A program made the position numbers and the translations under genes. DNA of 64,000 bases from Ohtaekwangia sp035628875 (GTDB lineage Bacteria; Bacteroidota; Bacteroidia; Cytophagales; Cyclobacteriaceae): positions 1-64,000 of the forward strand of contig DASPIZ010000016.1 of NCBI GenBank assembly GCA_035628875.1, in the 5' to 3' direction. Shown here piece after piece: positions 16,624 through 26,544 of the stretch. The first letter of the stretch is position 1. Each line of letters begins with the position of its first letter. The notes under the pieces were generated by a model that was not told the DNA's origin, searched no databases, and saw only the letters and a list, made by a program, of their open reading frames with translations.

Positions 16624-18054
16624 ATGTTTGAAAAAGTTACTTACAACAAGACTAAAATTGTTGCCACTGTAGGCCCTGCATCCAACTCAAAAGAAATGCT
16701 TCGTTCCCTTATACATGAAGGAGTGGATGTTTTTCGTTTAAATTTTTCTCACGGTACACATGAGGATCACTTAAAGGTCATTAATTATGTTCGTGAGCTT
16801 AACAAGGAATTAGGTTCCACTGTTTCTTTACTCCAGGATCTCCAGGGTCCGAAAATCCGTATCAATGAGATGCAGCCCAATATTGTTATTGAGCGTGGGC
16901 AGGAACTTGTGATAACAACGCAGGAGCTTCTTGGAAACAATGAGATTGCTTCTACATCTTACAAAACGCTTCCCAAGGATGTTAAGATTGGCGATGTTAT
17001 TCTGGTAGATGATGGTAAGATTGAATTGAAAGTGAAAGAAGTACGTGAGGTCGATGTGGTTACCGAAGTAATTTATGGTGGTCCATTGAAATCCCGTAAG
17101 GGTATAAATCTTCCTTTTACCAAGGTATCTGCGCCGTCGCTAACGGAAAAGGATCTCGAAGATCTTAAGTTTGGTATCAAACACGATGTGGATTGGATCG
17201 CTTTGTCTTTTGTGCGCAAAGCTTTTGATATTGAATCAATGCGTCAGTTGATCAACGAAAGTAAATCATTATCACGCATCGTTGCCAAAATCGAAAAGCC
17301 GGAAGCATTAAGTAACATAGATGAAATTATTGCAGCGACAGATGCGGTGATGGTAGCACGTGGGGATCTCGGTGTTGAGATCTGGCTGGAAGAGGTTCCA
17401 ATGGTTCAAAAAATGCTGGTGGAGAAATGTAATAAGGCAGGCAAGCCTGTCATCGTAGCCACGCAGATGATGGAAAGTATGATTGAAAATCCTCGTCCTA
17501 CACGCGCTGAGACAAACGATGTTGCCAATGCCGTAATGGATGGTGCTGATGCGCTTATGCTTTCCGCTGAAACGGCGGCCGGAAAATATCCGATTGAAGT
17601 GATCCGCAGTATGGTGAGAACGGTTTCATCAGTGGAAAAGAATCCACAAATCTACTTCCGTTTCCGGGATGTGGATCCAACCTCATCGATTTATATCAAT
17701 GACAGCCTTGTATTGGCCGCATGTAAACTCGCTAAGGATGTTGGAGCAAAGGCCATTGTTGGCATGACAGCGTCGGGCTACACCGCGTTTAAATCTTCGT
17801 CGCATCGTCCGAACGCAAATATTTTTGTATTCACCGGCAATAAAAGCCTGATCAACAAAATGAACTTGGTGTGGGGTACACGGGCTTACCATTACGATAA
17901 AACGGAGTCGACCGACGAAACTATTGCTGATGTAGAATCTATCTTGAAAAAGGAAGGACATGTAAAATCAGGAGATACATTCATCTTCCTGGCCAGTATG
18001 CCAATACACGAAAAAGCCCGCACCAATACACTGAAAATTAATGTGGTGAAGTAG
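16624..18054 (+). CDS. pyk: Pyruvate kinase
   Basis: Converts phosphoenolpyruvate and ADP to pyruvate and ATP. The 476-residue enzyme has all core motifs: the N-terminal TKIVATVGPAS and FRLNFSHG, the substrate/metal region IVAKIEKPEALSNIDEI near residue 220, MVARGDLGVEI near 245 and ATQMMESMIENPRPTRAE near 280. The C-terminal allosteric domain is present (residues ~350-476) and no extra PEP-utiliser domain is attached. The stop codon is followed within five bases by a heptad array shared with the convergent NFACT gene. Confidence 0.97.
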   Translation: MFEKVTYNKTKIVATVGPASNSKEMLRSLIHEGVDVFRLNFSHGTHEDHLKVINYVRELNKELGSTVSLLQDLQGPKIRINEMQPNIVIERGQELVITTQELLGNNEIASTSYKTLPKDVKIGDVILVDDGKIELKVKEVREVDVVTEVIYGGPLKSRKGINLPFTKVSAPSLTEKDLEDLKFGIKHDVDWIALSFVRKAFDIESMRQLINESKSLSRIVAKIEKPEALSNIDEIIAATDAVMVARGDLGVEIWLEEVPMVQKMLVEKCNKAGKPVIVATQMMESMIENPRPTRAETNDVANAVMDGADALMLSAETAAGKYPIEVIRSMVRTVSSVEKNPQIYFRFRDVDPTSSIYINDSLVLAACKLAKDVGAKAIVGMTASGYTAFKSSSHRPNANIFVFTGNKSLINKMNLVWGTRAYHYDKTESTDETIADVESILKKEGHVKSGDTFIFLASMPIHEKARTNTLKINVVK

Positions 18055-18059
18055 TAACG

Positions 18060-18202
18060 TTCGAGGTTTAAAGTTCCAGGTTCGAGGTTCAAAGTTTGAG
18101 GTTCAAGGTTGGTTTTCGATCGCTAATAAGTTTTTCGAAAATTAATCTCGAACATCAAACCAGAAATGTCAACACAACAACTTCCGAATCTTGAACTTTG
18201 AA
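18060..18202. repeat. Heptad repeat array, locus 5, between convergent genes
   Basis: Seven perfect 7-bp steps run from 18060 to 18108 and fit TTYRARG (TTCGAGG, TTTAAAG, TTCCAGG, TTCGAGG, TTCAAAG, TTTGAGG, TTCAAGG). At the other end the inverse units CTTGAACTTTGAAC abut the stop of the NFACT gene. The two ends are complementary, so the transcript could fold into a long imperfect hairpin between the two stop codons. Confidence 0.85.
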
Positions 18203-19753
18203 CTAAAGCCTCGGTTCGACAAGGATGACTTGTTCGCGTTCGACGATCATGGCGCCCGGGGGATCGCCTTTTCGCTTGCGGACAAATTTCTTCGGCGTAT
18301 ATAAAACCGGGCAAAGCGATTCTGTTTTTCGTTTCGAATTATACGCGGCGAGTTGTGCCGCGCGCTCAATGACATCTTTTGGAAAATTTTTACCCGACTG
18401 GTATTTGATCACAACATGCGAACCGCTTACATCCTTCGCGTGAAGCCAAAGGTCTTCTTTGTGCGTGTGTCTCAACGTTAATTCATCGTTGCTTTTGGCA
18501 TTTTTTCCGACGCGAATTTTAAATCCCTGATGAATGAATTCATGATACGGGAGAGTTTCTGCCTGCTTCTCATGCTCAGCCGTGTAACCCAACGATTGTG
18601 ATTTCTTACGAAGCGTTCTGAGATCTGTAATCGATTCTGTTTCGTCGATCTCCTGCTTCAGCCTTTCAATTTCGCGCTCCTTTTCGGTAAGTGTCTCCTG
18701 AAGCCGCGTTATTTCAATGTGCTGATTTTTTCCTTTTTTATAAAAGATAGCTGCATTCTTCTGGGGTGAAAGATCTTTCTTGAGCTTAATCTCTGCAGGG
18801 TAATCGTTGTTATAAAAATTAGGTAGTGTTACTTCCTCCGATCCGGGCGCAATAGCGTGAAGATTTGCCATCAACAGATCAGCCCATGTTTTACAATTCG
18901 TATCGCTTTCTATTTCGGCAAGTTTGCTGCGATTTTTTGAATGATAATTTTCGCTCCCTTGTAGTTTCCCCTTCAGGATGGAAAGAAGTTTATTTTTTTC
19001 TTTCGCCAGTGTAAAGTCATGTGTGAAATAATGGTAGAATTCGTTGATCGCCGATAATGGATCATCCAATTGTTTCACTGTTGTACCAAATGTCAATAAG
19101 GAGAGATGAACACGTGCATTGATCAGCGCGATTGAATAGGAAGGGCTGTTCAATATTGTTAACACCGACTGAACGGATTCCCATTTATCCTCGGTTGACT
19201 TCAAATCAAAATCTTTGGTTTGCAGATACTGCCAAACAAGCTTTCCGAAAGTGAAGTATAATTTCTGAGGATTTTCTTCGTGTAGCCTGAATGTTTCGAA
19301 ACTCCAGTCGATGGTGCGGTCAAGCCCATTCAGTTGCAGTGTTTTATCCGACGGCAGACTATTATTAAACAACGCGACGACTACATTACGATTGAAAAGA
19401 ATTACGTTCGACCAGTTGCCATACATTTTGAATAAAAGAGACTTATCGTTATCCAAAATAAGTGCGAAGCTTCGTTCATTGTTAAACTGGCGAATCTGCA
19501 TTACCCGGTGACCAATCATTTCAGGAAACAGGTCGATGCTGTTTTTCCGGGCACGTTGAAAATCATTAGGAAACGAAAGGCATGAGAACGATGGCGATAA
19601 ACTTGCCTTGATGTAAAATGACTTCGTATGGGTTTCAAAACGGATGATCAATTCATCTTTATGTTGGCTAAAGCACTCAGAGATCACAGTGCCGATCAGG
19701 ATGTTTTCCAATGCCGAACTTAGCTGACGAAGAAAGTAGTAATTGTTGTGCAC
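18203..19753 (-). CDS. NFACT family protein, RqcH/Rqc2-like
   Basis: The 516-residue protein has the NFACT layout: an N-terminal NFACT-N domain to about residue 200, a middle helical/coiled-coil region (about 330-400, rich in Glu/Lys: EKEREIERLKQEIDE) and the C-terminal NFACT-R domain (FKIRVGKNAKSNDELTL, DLWLHAKDVSGSHVVIK). RqcH binds stalled 50S subunits and adds alanine tails that mark incomplete proteins for degradation; some family members are instead annotated as fibronectin-binding. The NFACT-N catalytic-like residues are not as clear as in Bacillus RqcH, so the precise role is inferred. The next gene upstream on the minus strand, the MBL hydrolase, ends six bases before its start. Confidence 0.85.
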   Translation of the reverse strand: MHNNYYFLRQLSSALENILIGTVISECFSQHKDELIIRFETHTKSFYIKASLSPSFSCLSFPNDFQRARKNSIDLFPEMIGHRVMQIRQFNNERSFALILDNDKSLLFKMYGNWSNVILFNRNVVVALFNNSLPSDKTLQLNGLDRTIDWSFETFRLHEENPQKLYFTFGKLVWQYLQTKDFDLKSTEDKWESVQSVLTILNSPSYSIALINARVHLSLLTFGTTVKQLDDPLSAINEFYHYFTHDFTLAKEKNKLLSILKGKLQGSENYHSKNRSKLAEIESDTNCKTWADLLMANLHAIAPGSEEVTLPNFYNNDYPAEIKLKKDLSPQKNAAIFYKKGKNQHIEITRLQETLTEKEREIERLKQEIDETESITDLRTLRKKSQSLGYTAEHEKQAETLPYHEFIHQGFKIRVGKNAKSNDELTLRHTHKEDLWLHAKDVSGSHVVIKYQSGKNFPKDVIERAAQLAAYNSKRKTESLCPVLYTPKKFVRKRKGDPPGAMIVEREQVILVEPRL

Positions 19754-19758
19754 GGTGA

Positions 19759-20520
19759 TCAGATATCGAGTTGTAAACCATCAAAGGCCAATGAAATATC
19801 ACTCGGTAGCTGCTTCTCCACAGCAGCATGTAAACCCAGTTTATGGCTGATGTGTGTGAAGTATGTCTTGCGTGGTTTTACTTGTGCAACAACTTTTAAT
19901 GCTTCTTCCACATTAAAATGGGAAATGTGCCAATCGTGTTGCAGTGCATTGAGTACAAGGATATCTGTTCCCTGAAGCCTTTCAAGTGTTTCGGGACCAA
20001 TAGATTTAGCATCTGTGATGTAGCTGAAATTTTGGAACCGGAATCCGAGAACTGGCATGTGCAGGTGCATAACTGGCAAAGGAAGTACGTCAATGCCATT
20101 AACCTGAAACGCGTCTTCACTAATTTCGTGCAATTGCAGACGCGGAATGCCGGGGTAATTGTCTCTGGCAAAAGCATAGGCGTATTCAACCTTTAGCTGT
20201 TCCAATGTTTGTATTGTGCCATACACCGGCATGTCCATCTGCTGGAGAAAATTATAAGCGCGCACATCGTCAAGACCAGCCGTATGATCGCGGTGGGCAT
20301 GGGTGAAAATTACAGCATCCAGGCGGTTGATATTTTCACGCAGCATCTGTTGCCTGAAATCCGGCCCGGTATCAATAACCAAACTTTGATCATCGATCGC
20401 AACATGGAGCGATGTGCGCAATCGCTTATCGCGGAAATCCAGCGATGAGCAGACCGGACAATTACAGCCAATGATGGGTACACCCTGAGAAGTACCGGTG
20501 CCGAGGAATGTTATTTTCAA
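19759..20520 (-). CDS. Metallo-beta-lactamase-fold hydrolase (PhnP/RNase Z-like)
   Basis: The 253-residue protein starts with FLGTGTSQGVPIIGCNCPVC, the glycine-rich opening of the PhnP-like cyclic phosphodiesterase branch, including paired cysteines that bind an extra zinc in PhnP. The metal site THAHRDHTAGLDD fits HxHxDH near residue 75, with later ligands in VMHLHMPVLGF, FSYITDAKS and FTHISHK. It probably hydrolyses a cyclic phosphodiester or similar compound; PhnP's ribose cyclic phosphate is one possibility but no phn genes are nearby. It overlaps the upstream 91-residue gene by 4 bp. Confidence 0.85.
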   Translation of the reverse strand: MKITFLGTGTSQGVPIIGCNCPVCSSLDFRDKRLRTSLHVAIDDQSLVIDTGPDFRQQMLRENINRLDAVIFTHAHRDHTAGLDDVRAYNFLQQMDMPVYGTIQTLEQLKVEYAYAFARDNYPGIPRLQLHEISEDAFQVNGIDVLPLPVMHLHMPVLGFRFQNFSYITDAKSIGPETLERLQGTDILVLNALQHDWHISHFNVEEALKVVAQVKPRKTYFTHISHKLGLHAAVEKQLPSDISLAFDGLQLDI

Positions 20521-20792
20521 GCGGCTGCAGATTGTTGTGCGTTTAATTCTTCGTAAAGTTTTGTGCTTTTTTCAGTAAAGCGTGTAGGGTCGAGTTTAAC
20601 ACCTTTCAGAATTTCCAGAAGGGCATTTATTTTTCCTTCGGTGGTAAAGAACTTATTGATAATCATGATCTTCTGATCTTTCAATACACAAAAACCGGAT
20701 TTAAAATTTCCTTTCTCATAGCGTAAGGTATAATCCGATTCGGCAATTAAATCCTCGAGTTTAGTCAAAAATTGAACGGTATACTTGATCAT
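20517..20792 (-). CDS. Conserved small protein of unknown function
   Basis: The 91-residue soluble protein has an N-terminal helix (YTVQFLTKLEDLI), a central beta region (YTLRYEKGNFKSGFCVLKDQKIMIINK) and a Lys-rich helical end. I recognise no domain, though the pattern is like short conserved Bacteroidota proteins located next to MBL-fold genes. Its stop overlaps the start of the MBL hydrolase by four bases, so expression is coupled. No catalytic motif is visible. Confidence 0.75.
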   Translation of the reverse strand: MIKYTVQFLTKLEDLIAESDYTLRYEKGNFKSGFCVLKDQKIMIINKFFTTEGKINALLEILKGVKLDPTRFTEKSTKLYEELNAQQSAAA

Positions 20793-20928
20793 GATTCCAC
20801 TGGTTTTTCAGCCCGTAAGTTAATTAAAAATGTCTTCTTACTGAACCGTTGCGGAATGACTAAAATTCCTTCCGTGGATTTTATTTATTAATTCTCCTTT
20901 CCAGGATTTCAGGGTAATTTTAGCCCCG

Positions 20929-21837
20929 ATGCCGGATTTCTGGAAAAATAAAAAATTAATTGTAGTCACTGGACCAACAGCGGTCGGTAAAACATCGGTA
21001 GCGATAGCACTGGCGCGATATTTCGGCGCTGAGATTGTATCAGCCGATTCCAGGCAATTTTTCAAAGAACTCAACATAGGCACAGCAAAACCAGATGATA
21101 CAGAGCTAGCTGCCGCACCTCACCATTTTATCAATAGCCATTCCATCCACGATGATTATGATGCAGCACAATTCGGGAATGATGCATTAAAGCTGATCCA
21201 TGCGCTCTTTGATCGATTTGATTATGTGGTCTTGTGTGGAGGCTCTGGTTTATACATTAAAGCCGTGTTGGAAGGATTTGATGAAATTCCAGCAATTGAT
21301 TCGGGAGTGCGGCGTGAAATAATGGCTTTGTATGAAGCGCAAGGTATAAGTTGGCTACAGGCACAAATGAAGGAAAACGATCCCGAGTATTATGCAACGC
21401 TTGATCAACAAAATCCGCATCGGCTGATTCGCGCGTTGGAAGTTAAAAAAGGCACCGGATTTTCCATTGCGGCGTTCCGGAAGAACAATATATTGCAGCA
21501 CCCATTTGGTGTCGTGAAGATTGGACTGGAATTACCGCGCGAAGTGCTCTATCAACGTATCGATGAACGTATGGATGAGATGATCGCGCAGGGATTATTT
21601 AATGAGGCAGAAAATCTTTATCCATTTAAGGATCACAATGCGTTGCAGACTGTAGGTTACAAGGAAATTTTTGATTTTTTGGATGGCGCTTATTCTAAGG
21701 AAGAAGCGATTCGATTGCTAAAAAGAAATTCACGACGCTATGCGAAACGACAACTTACCTGGTTTAAACGCGACACTGAAACAACGTGGTTCAATCCCGG
21801 TGACGTTAACGCAATAGTCAGATGGATTGGAAAGTAG
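20929..21837 (+). CDS. miaA: tRNA dimethylallyltransferase
   Basis: Adds a dimethylallyl group to A37 of tRNAs that read codons starting with U. The 302-residue protein has the P-loop GPTAVGKTSVAIALA at residues 13-27, DSRQFFKELNIGTAKP near 40, the tRNA-contacting SGLYIKAVLEGFDEIP near 103, QNPHRLIRALEV near 160 and NAYPFKDHNALQTVGYKE-like sequence near 235. Length is normal. A TAATTTTA box lies six bases before the ATG, again pointing to a leaderless or very short leader. The end is followed within three bases by a heptad array. Confidence 0.96.
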   Translation: MPDFWKNKKLIVVTGPTAVGKTSVAIALARYFGAEIVSADSRQFFKELNIGTAKPDDTELAAAPHHFINSHSIHDDYDAAQFGNDALKLIHALFDRFDYVVLCGGSGLYIKAVLEGFDEIPAIDSGVRREIMALYEAQGISWLQAQMKENDPEYYATLDQQNPHRLIRALEVKKGTGFSIAAFRKNNILQHPFGVVKIGLELPREVLYQRIDERMDEMIAQGLFNEAENLYPFKDHNALQTVGYKEIFDFLDGAYSKEEAIRLLKRNSRRYAKRQLTWFKRDTETTWFNPGDVNAIVRWIGK

Positions 21838-21838
21838 T

Positions 21839-21956
21839 TTCGAGCTTTGAGCCTCGAGCTACGAGCTTGTTTGATTTTGACCTTTCAGATTGAAGCTTCA
21901 AGGAGAATTGATAACAACCTTAAACTTCAGACCTCAAACGTCAAACTTTGAACCCC
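21839..21956. repeat. Heptad repeat array, locus 6, after miaA
   Basis: Four perfect 7-bp steps (TTCGAGC, TTTGAGC, CTCGAGC, TACGAGC) run 21840-21867, only three bases after the miaA stop. A short spacer leads to TTAAACTTCAGACCTCAAAC and TCAAACTTTGAACC, ending just before the glycosyltransferase gene. Same module order as loci 2, 3 and 7. Confidence 0.8.
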
Positions 21957-21967
21957 TAAACTAATCA

Positions 21968-23284
21968 ATGAAAGAGCATAAAATTTTAATCATCACCTAC
22001 TACTGGCCTCCTTCAGGTGGAAGCGGTGTGCAGCGTTGGTTAAAGTTTGTGAAATACCTTCCGCAGTTTGGAATTAAACCGTATGTATTTACACCGGCTA
22101 ATCCTTCCTTTGATGTGAAAGATGAGTCCCTTAAAAAAGATGTCCCCGAAGAGGCAGAGGTAATCCATTTTCCGATATGGGAACCCTACCAAGTTTTTTT
22201 TAAAATCTCGAGCATCTTTGGTGGCTCAGGTAAGTCAACACCAACACATCTTGTATCAGGTAAAAAGCGGTCCAGGTTTCAAAAATTCAGCACCTGGGTG
22301 CGGGGTAATCTCATTATTCCAGACCCCCGCGTTTTTTGGGTTAAACCCGCCGTTTCGTTTCTAAACGATTTTATTCGTGATAATGAAATAAGTACAATTA
22401 TCACGACAGGTCCGCCACACAGCATCCATCTCATCGGACTTCGTTTAAAAAAGAAAGCACCCCATATAAAATGGGTTGCCGATTTTCGAGACCCATGGAG
22501 TGAATGGGGGTTATTGGATAGTCTCATGGTGGGGAAGCTCGCGCGTATGGGGCATCGTGCTTTGGAGAAGAAAGTGCTTACCGCTGCAGATGTGGTTACG
22601 ACCATAACGCCGTTTTATGTTCGCAGGTTCGAAGCACTATCTGGCCGTAAAGTTGAGTTGCTTACAAACGGTTACGACGAAGATGATTTTAAAACACTTG
22701 CCATACAAAAGACCGATAAATTTGTGATCCGCCATGTTGGTATCGTAAATGAAAAATGCAATCCACGACCGTCCATGTTGGCGTTAAAAAATCTTATGAA
22801 TGAAAATGAGAAGTTGAGCGCCTTGGTTCATGTTGATTTTGTAGGGGAAGTACATCCTGACTTTAAGCGATTTGTAACAGAGGATGAAACGTTGCGTCGC
22901 ATTACGACATTTACACCGCCGGTTCCGCATAAAGATTTGATCAAGCTGTATAATACATCTTCGCTATTATTACTTATTCTTACTGGCTATAAGGATGCAG
23001 CAGGCTACATGCCTGGAAAATTGTTTGAATATATTGCCACAGGCTTGCCGGTTTTGGGTGTTGGCCCAAACGAAGGTGATGCTGCTAAACTGATGCGCCA
23101 GGCAGGGGTTGGTGAGATGGTGGAGGGGGGTAATTCCGTTGAAATCCAGCAAAAATTATCGTTTTATTTTGATCGTTGGTGTGGACAAGGCATCGATGCA
23201 AAAAACAATCAACTTAATAAGATTTATTCCCGGCGTATGATAACGGAACGACTTGCTGAAATATTAATTATTTTAAAGCAGTGA
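21968..23284 (+). CDS. Glycosyltransferase, GT4-like
   Basis: The 438-residue protein opens with the N-terminal Rossmann domain typical of GT4 enzymes acting on cell-surface glycans (YYWPPSGGSGVQRWLKF, the glycine-rich donor-side loop). The C-terminal domain includes VGIVNEKCNP, a GELFEY-like segment as PGKLFEYIATGLPVLGVGPNEGD, with a Glu expected to contact the nucleotide sugar. No transmembrane segment. It begins the envelope region and is followed by a T9SS cargo gene. Donor and acceptor sugars cannot be predicted. Confidence 0.88.
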   Translation: MKEHKILIITYYWPPSGGSGVQRWLKFVKYLPQFGIKPYVFTPANPSFDVKDESLKKDVPEEAEVIHFPIWEPYQVFFKISSIFGGSGKSTPTHLVSGKKRSRFQKFSTWVRGNLIIPDPRVFWVKPAVSFLNDFIRDNEISTIITTGPPHSIHLIGLRLKKKAPHIKWVADFRDPWSEWGLLDSLMVGKLARMGHRALEKKVLTAADVVTTITPFYVRRFEALSGRKVELLTNGYDEDDFKTLAIQKTDKFVIRHVGIVNEKCNPRPSMLALKNLMNENEKLSALVHVDFVGEVHPDFKRFVTEDETLRRITTFTPPVPHKDLIKLYNTSSLLLLILTGYKDAAGYMPGKLFEYIATGLPVLGVGPNEGDAAKLMRQAGVGEMVEGGNSVEIQQKLSFYFDRWCGQGIDAKNNQLNKIYSRRMITERLAEILIILKQ

Positions 23285-23336
23285 AGAATTACAGTTTTGT
23301 TAAATTGCATAACCCTCGCTTTAGTTTCGATACCAG

Positions 23337-25292
23337 ATGTTTTTGTCCATGCGTTTTTTTCTTTTATTGATTACATTAATCTTATCTGGATTTATCTCCT
23401 GGGCGCAAGTTGATTTATCAAATGGATTATTAGGTTGTTATGCTTTCACAGGAAATGCCAACGATAAATCGGGCAATGAAAACCACGGGCAGGTAAATGG
23501 TGCCGGCCTCACAGAAGATCGGTTTGGTAATGCTAACAGCGCCTATGAATTTAATGGTGACGATTATATTGATATTCCGGCGTCTATTCTAAAAAACTTT
23601 AATTATAGTTATTCAGTATGGGCAAAGGTGTCAATTAACCCATCTACGGGTAAGTCTGGAATTGTTTTTTCCATTGGTGATGCTGTGAATAGTAAACATC
23701 AAACGATAAACGTTAGCCGTGTGTTTGCAAGTGACGGTTTTGTCGGTTGGAATGTTGGCGGATATAATGATGGTTTACCAGGTACTACTTCCCTTGAATC
23801 ACTTGAAATGCCTTTGATTGATGTTTGGTATCACCTTGTTATGACCCGCGGTAACAATGAAATGAAAATGTACATAAATGGTATCCTGACCAGGACAGGG
23901 TCAACAAATGGGACACCTCCATATTATGGAACTGACACAAGGGCGTACCTGGGTATACGCTGCAATAAAACTTCTTCCTTTTACGGAGCAATTGATGATT
24001 TTGTAATATACGATCGCGTTCTTACAGACCAGGAGGTTACAACTTTATTTACCGATGGTATTCCGTGTTTCGATATTCAGGTATCTGACGTAAAAAGATG
24101 TGGAACTGGCCCTGTTACCCTTACGGCCTATGGAGCATCGCAGTTTAACTGGTATAATGATTCAGGTGACTTACTTTTTAGTGGTAATCCCTACGAAACA
24201 CAAGATCTTTCAACGTCAACTTCATTCTATGTTGCGGGAGTCGATGGAGCGAATGAGACAGCAAAGCAGAAAGTTGAAGTAACCATTTTAGAAGATGTTC
24301 ATTTTACACCGGATTTTCCCGAGGAAGTAAAGATTCGTGACGCGGTTAAGTATGCTATAACGATTGACACGGGTAGTCCTCCATATGAAATTTCCTGGAA
24401 TTTTGATCCAGATAGTTTTACTTCGACTTCCGGTGAGATGTTATACACATATAATGATTTTGGTAAACGGCTGGTTAAAGTATTAGCCAAAGATGCAAAT
24501 GGTTGTTCGTATGATATCGAAAAATGGATCGATGTTATACATGAACCAATTGCTGAGAATATTTCAATTTGTGGCCCTGGCATAGCTACGCTCACTGCAC
24601 AGGATGGTAGTCATTTTCGTTGGTACGGGAGTGAGTCAGGAGTGGATTTATTATTTGAAGGAAATCCTTATTCACATGCAATCAATGCTCCAGTGGATAC
24701 AATTTACGTTGCCGCAATCAATGGGCAGGGAGAGAGTAGAAGGAAAGCGGTGATTGTGACCTCCTATTCTCAGCCACAGATTCAATGCATGTTTCCATCC
24801 GAACTTTCCCCTATAGCTATGAATGAATTGGAAGTTAAGGTTTCAGGGGGTACATTTCCATACAATTTTTCCTGGAAAATAGGTGAAGAACCTGTACAGA
24901 TTACAACCGCACCGGAATATGCTTTTACGACAAAATCAATAGGAGAATTTAAAGCACAGGCTAGCGTAATTGACGCAAATGGGTGTACTTCTTCCTGTGA
25001 ACAAAGTGTTTCGATTCGCGTGGAGTTATTTATCCCGAACGTCATAACGACAAATCAGGATGGTAAGAACGAAGTGTTCGGGCTGTACTACAAATTTGAT
25101 GGAAATTACTTTTTGTATGAAGATGATGATGGTTTTTTACTTCAGATATTCAATCGTTGGGGACGACCAGTTTATGAAACCAGCAAACCAGTTAACGGCT
25201 GGAAGGGAGAGACGGAATCTTCGGGTGTTTATTATTATTTCATTGGCGTAGGAAAAACTAAGTATACGGGTTGGGTTCAACTCATTAAATAG
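23337..25292 (+). CDS. LamG-domain protein with T9SS type B (gliding) C-terminal domain
   Basis: Secreted or surface-attached protein of 651 residues. A signal peptide (to SWAQ, residue ~24) is followed by a LamG/concanavalin-like domain at about residues 30-235 (LGCYAFTGNANDKSGNENHG, DDFVIYDRVLTDQEVTTLF). The middle has two Ig-like/PKD-style blocks with paired cysteines. The last ~85 residues are the T9SS type B sorting domain (FIPNVITTNQDGKNEVFG, IFNRWGRPVYE, GVYYYFIGVGKTKYTGW), the best evidence in the window for a type IX secretion system. The LamG domain suggests sugar binding. Two in-frame ATGs (23337, 23349) are possible starts. Confidence 0.9.
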   Translation: MFLSMRFFLLLITLILSGFISWAQVDLSNGLLGCYAFTGNANDKSGNENHGQVNGAGLTEDRFGNANSAYEFNGDDYIDIPASILKNFNYSYSVWAKVSINPSTGKSGIVFSIGDAVNSKHQTINVSRVFASDGFVGWNVGGYNDGLPGTTSLESLEMPLIDVWYHLVMTRGNNEMKMYINGILTRTGSTNGTPPYYGTDTRAYLGIRCNKTSSFYGAIDDFVIYDRVLTDQEVTTLFTDGIPCFDIQVSDVKRCGTGPVTLTAYGASQFNWYNDSGDLLFSGNPYETQDLSTSTSFYVAGVDGANETAKQKVEVTILEDVHFTPDFPEEVKIRDAVKYAITIDTGSPPYEISWNFDPDSFTSTSGEMLYTYNDFGKRLVKVLAKDANGCSYDIEKWIDVIHEPIAENISICGPGIATLTAQDGSHFRWYGSESGVDLLFEGNPYSHAINAPVDTIYVAAINGQGESRRKAVIVTSYSQPQIQCMFPSELSPIAMNELEVKVSGGTFPYNFSWKIGEEPVQITTAPEYAFTTKSIGEFKAQASVIDANGCTSSCEQSVSIRVELFIPNVITTNQDGKNEVFGLYYKFDGNYFLYEDDDGFLLQIFNRWGRPVYETSKPVNGWKGETESSGVYYYFIGVGKTKYTGWVQLIK

Positions 25293-25330
25293 AACGGTGG
25301 TTATATCGCTTTCGCACACTTATAAAAGGT

Positions 25331-26467
25331 TTAGGTATCCAAAAGTGTGTTAAAAACAGCTTCATTATTTTCCGCATTTAATTCATTGGCTGCGCGTATT
25401 GTATTAATTTTAAATTGATCCATATCTTGCGTGCTTAGTTGATTCAGCGATTTTGCAAGGCTTTGAGGACTAAAATCTGAAGCAACCACACCTATATTAT
25501 AATGTTTTACAATGGCAGCCATTTCCACGCTTGGCCCGATAGCTATTCCAAGTCTGGCTTGAATGAAATCAAATAGTTTATTGGGGAGTGTATTCTCATA
25601 ATTAAAATTGATGGGTGGCAAAAGGAACACTCCGATGTCGTAATGATTGATTGTGCTTACTACATAGTCACTTTTTACAGGTGGAAGTATGTTTATTTTT
25701 GGATTCTCTGATGCTTTTTGCTTTAAAGCATCAATATAAACCCGCGTTTGAGGTGATGCGTAGTCCGATGTCAGCAAGATAAGATCGAGTGTAAACCGGT
25801 CATCGAGATATGCCATCATTTCGATCATGAGTTCCAGGCGTCGCGACTTGTTTGCAATGCCGTGATGGATAAGCCGGATCGTATCGCCTTTTAATCGTTT
25901 AGGTTCAATATCATGATAGCGCGTTGCATTGGTGATAATTATGGGTGTTATACCAAAATTTTTCTCGTATTCATTCGCCAGGCCTTTTCCAACAGTCGTC
26001 ATGCTGTCTACTCGGGGGATGTAAGTTTTGCATAAGTAGAGGTAGAAGGGCTGAAAAAATATCTTCCATATTTTGTTGTTTTCAAAATGTCGGGGTGCAT
26101 ATTCGTGGGCGTCAAAGATGATTTTTGTTTGTTTCTTCAATCGGAAAGCCAGGGGTAGGGTGTCGATGTCATTGGCTATGATAATATCAAATGTTTGCTG
26201 ATGAAGGATTTTTTCAACAGGTCGGTAACTATGAAAAATATTATACGCCCAGGTAAACTGACGGAGTATTAGCGCTACGCCCAGAAATAATTTTCGCAGA
26301 GGAGTAAGTTTCGTTTGATTAATTTTGATCAGATTCACTTGGGGGTCTGGATCTCCATCAAAACACATAACTGTAACGGAATGGTTTTTCTTTAGCCACC
26401 TGATCTGCCGAGTAACACGCGCATCGTGCTTCAGGTTGCTGAACACAAGTACTAAAATATTTTTCAT
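25331..26467 (-). CDS. Glycosyltransferase, GT-B fold
   Basis: The 378-residue protein has an N-terminal Rossmann half (ILVLVFSNLKHDARVTRQI, TVMCFDGDPDP; FDIIIANDIDTLPLAF, TKIIFDAHEYAP) and a C-terminal half ending in the donor-binding PPINFNYENTLPNKLFDFIQ, with the E of the ExxxxxK-like signature. Start-side DARVTRQIRWL is typical of Bacteroidota exopolysaccharide transferases of GT4-type. It is convergent with the T9SS cargo gene and divergent from the flippase. Sugar specificity unknown. Confidence 0.85.
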   Translation of the reverse strand: MKNILVLVFSNLKHDARVTRQIRWLKKNHSVTVMCFDGDPDPQVNLIKINQTKLTPLRKLFLGVALILRQFTWAYNIFHSYRPVEKILHQQTFDIIIANDIDTLPLAFRLKKQTKIIFDAHEYAPRHFENNKIWKIFFQPFYLYLCKTYIPRVDSMTTVGKGLANEYEKNFGITPIIITNATRYHDIEPKRLKGDTIRLIHHGIANKSRRLELMIEMMAYLDDRFTLDLILLTSDYASPQTRVYIDALKQKASENPKINILPPVKSDYVVSTINHYDIGVFLLPPINFNYENTLPNKLFDFIQARLGIAIGPSVEMAAIVKHYNIGVVASDFSPQSLAKSLNQLSTQDMDQFKINTIRAANELNAENNEAVFNTLLDT

Positions 26468-26544
26468 GGTTGCGAAACTACAAACTTATTTGAAAGCCAG
26501 TTCTTGTTTTCTTTCAAAGCATAGTATTTTTACAGACTTCTGAA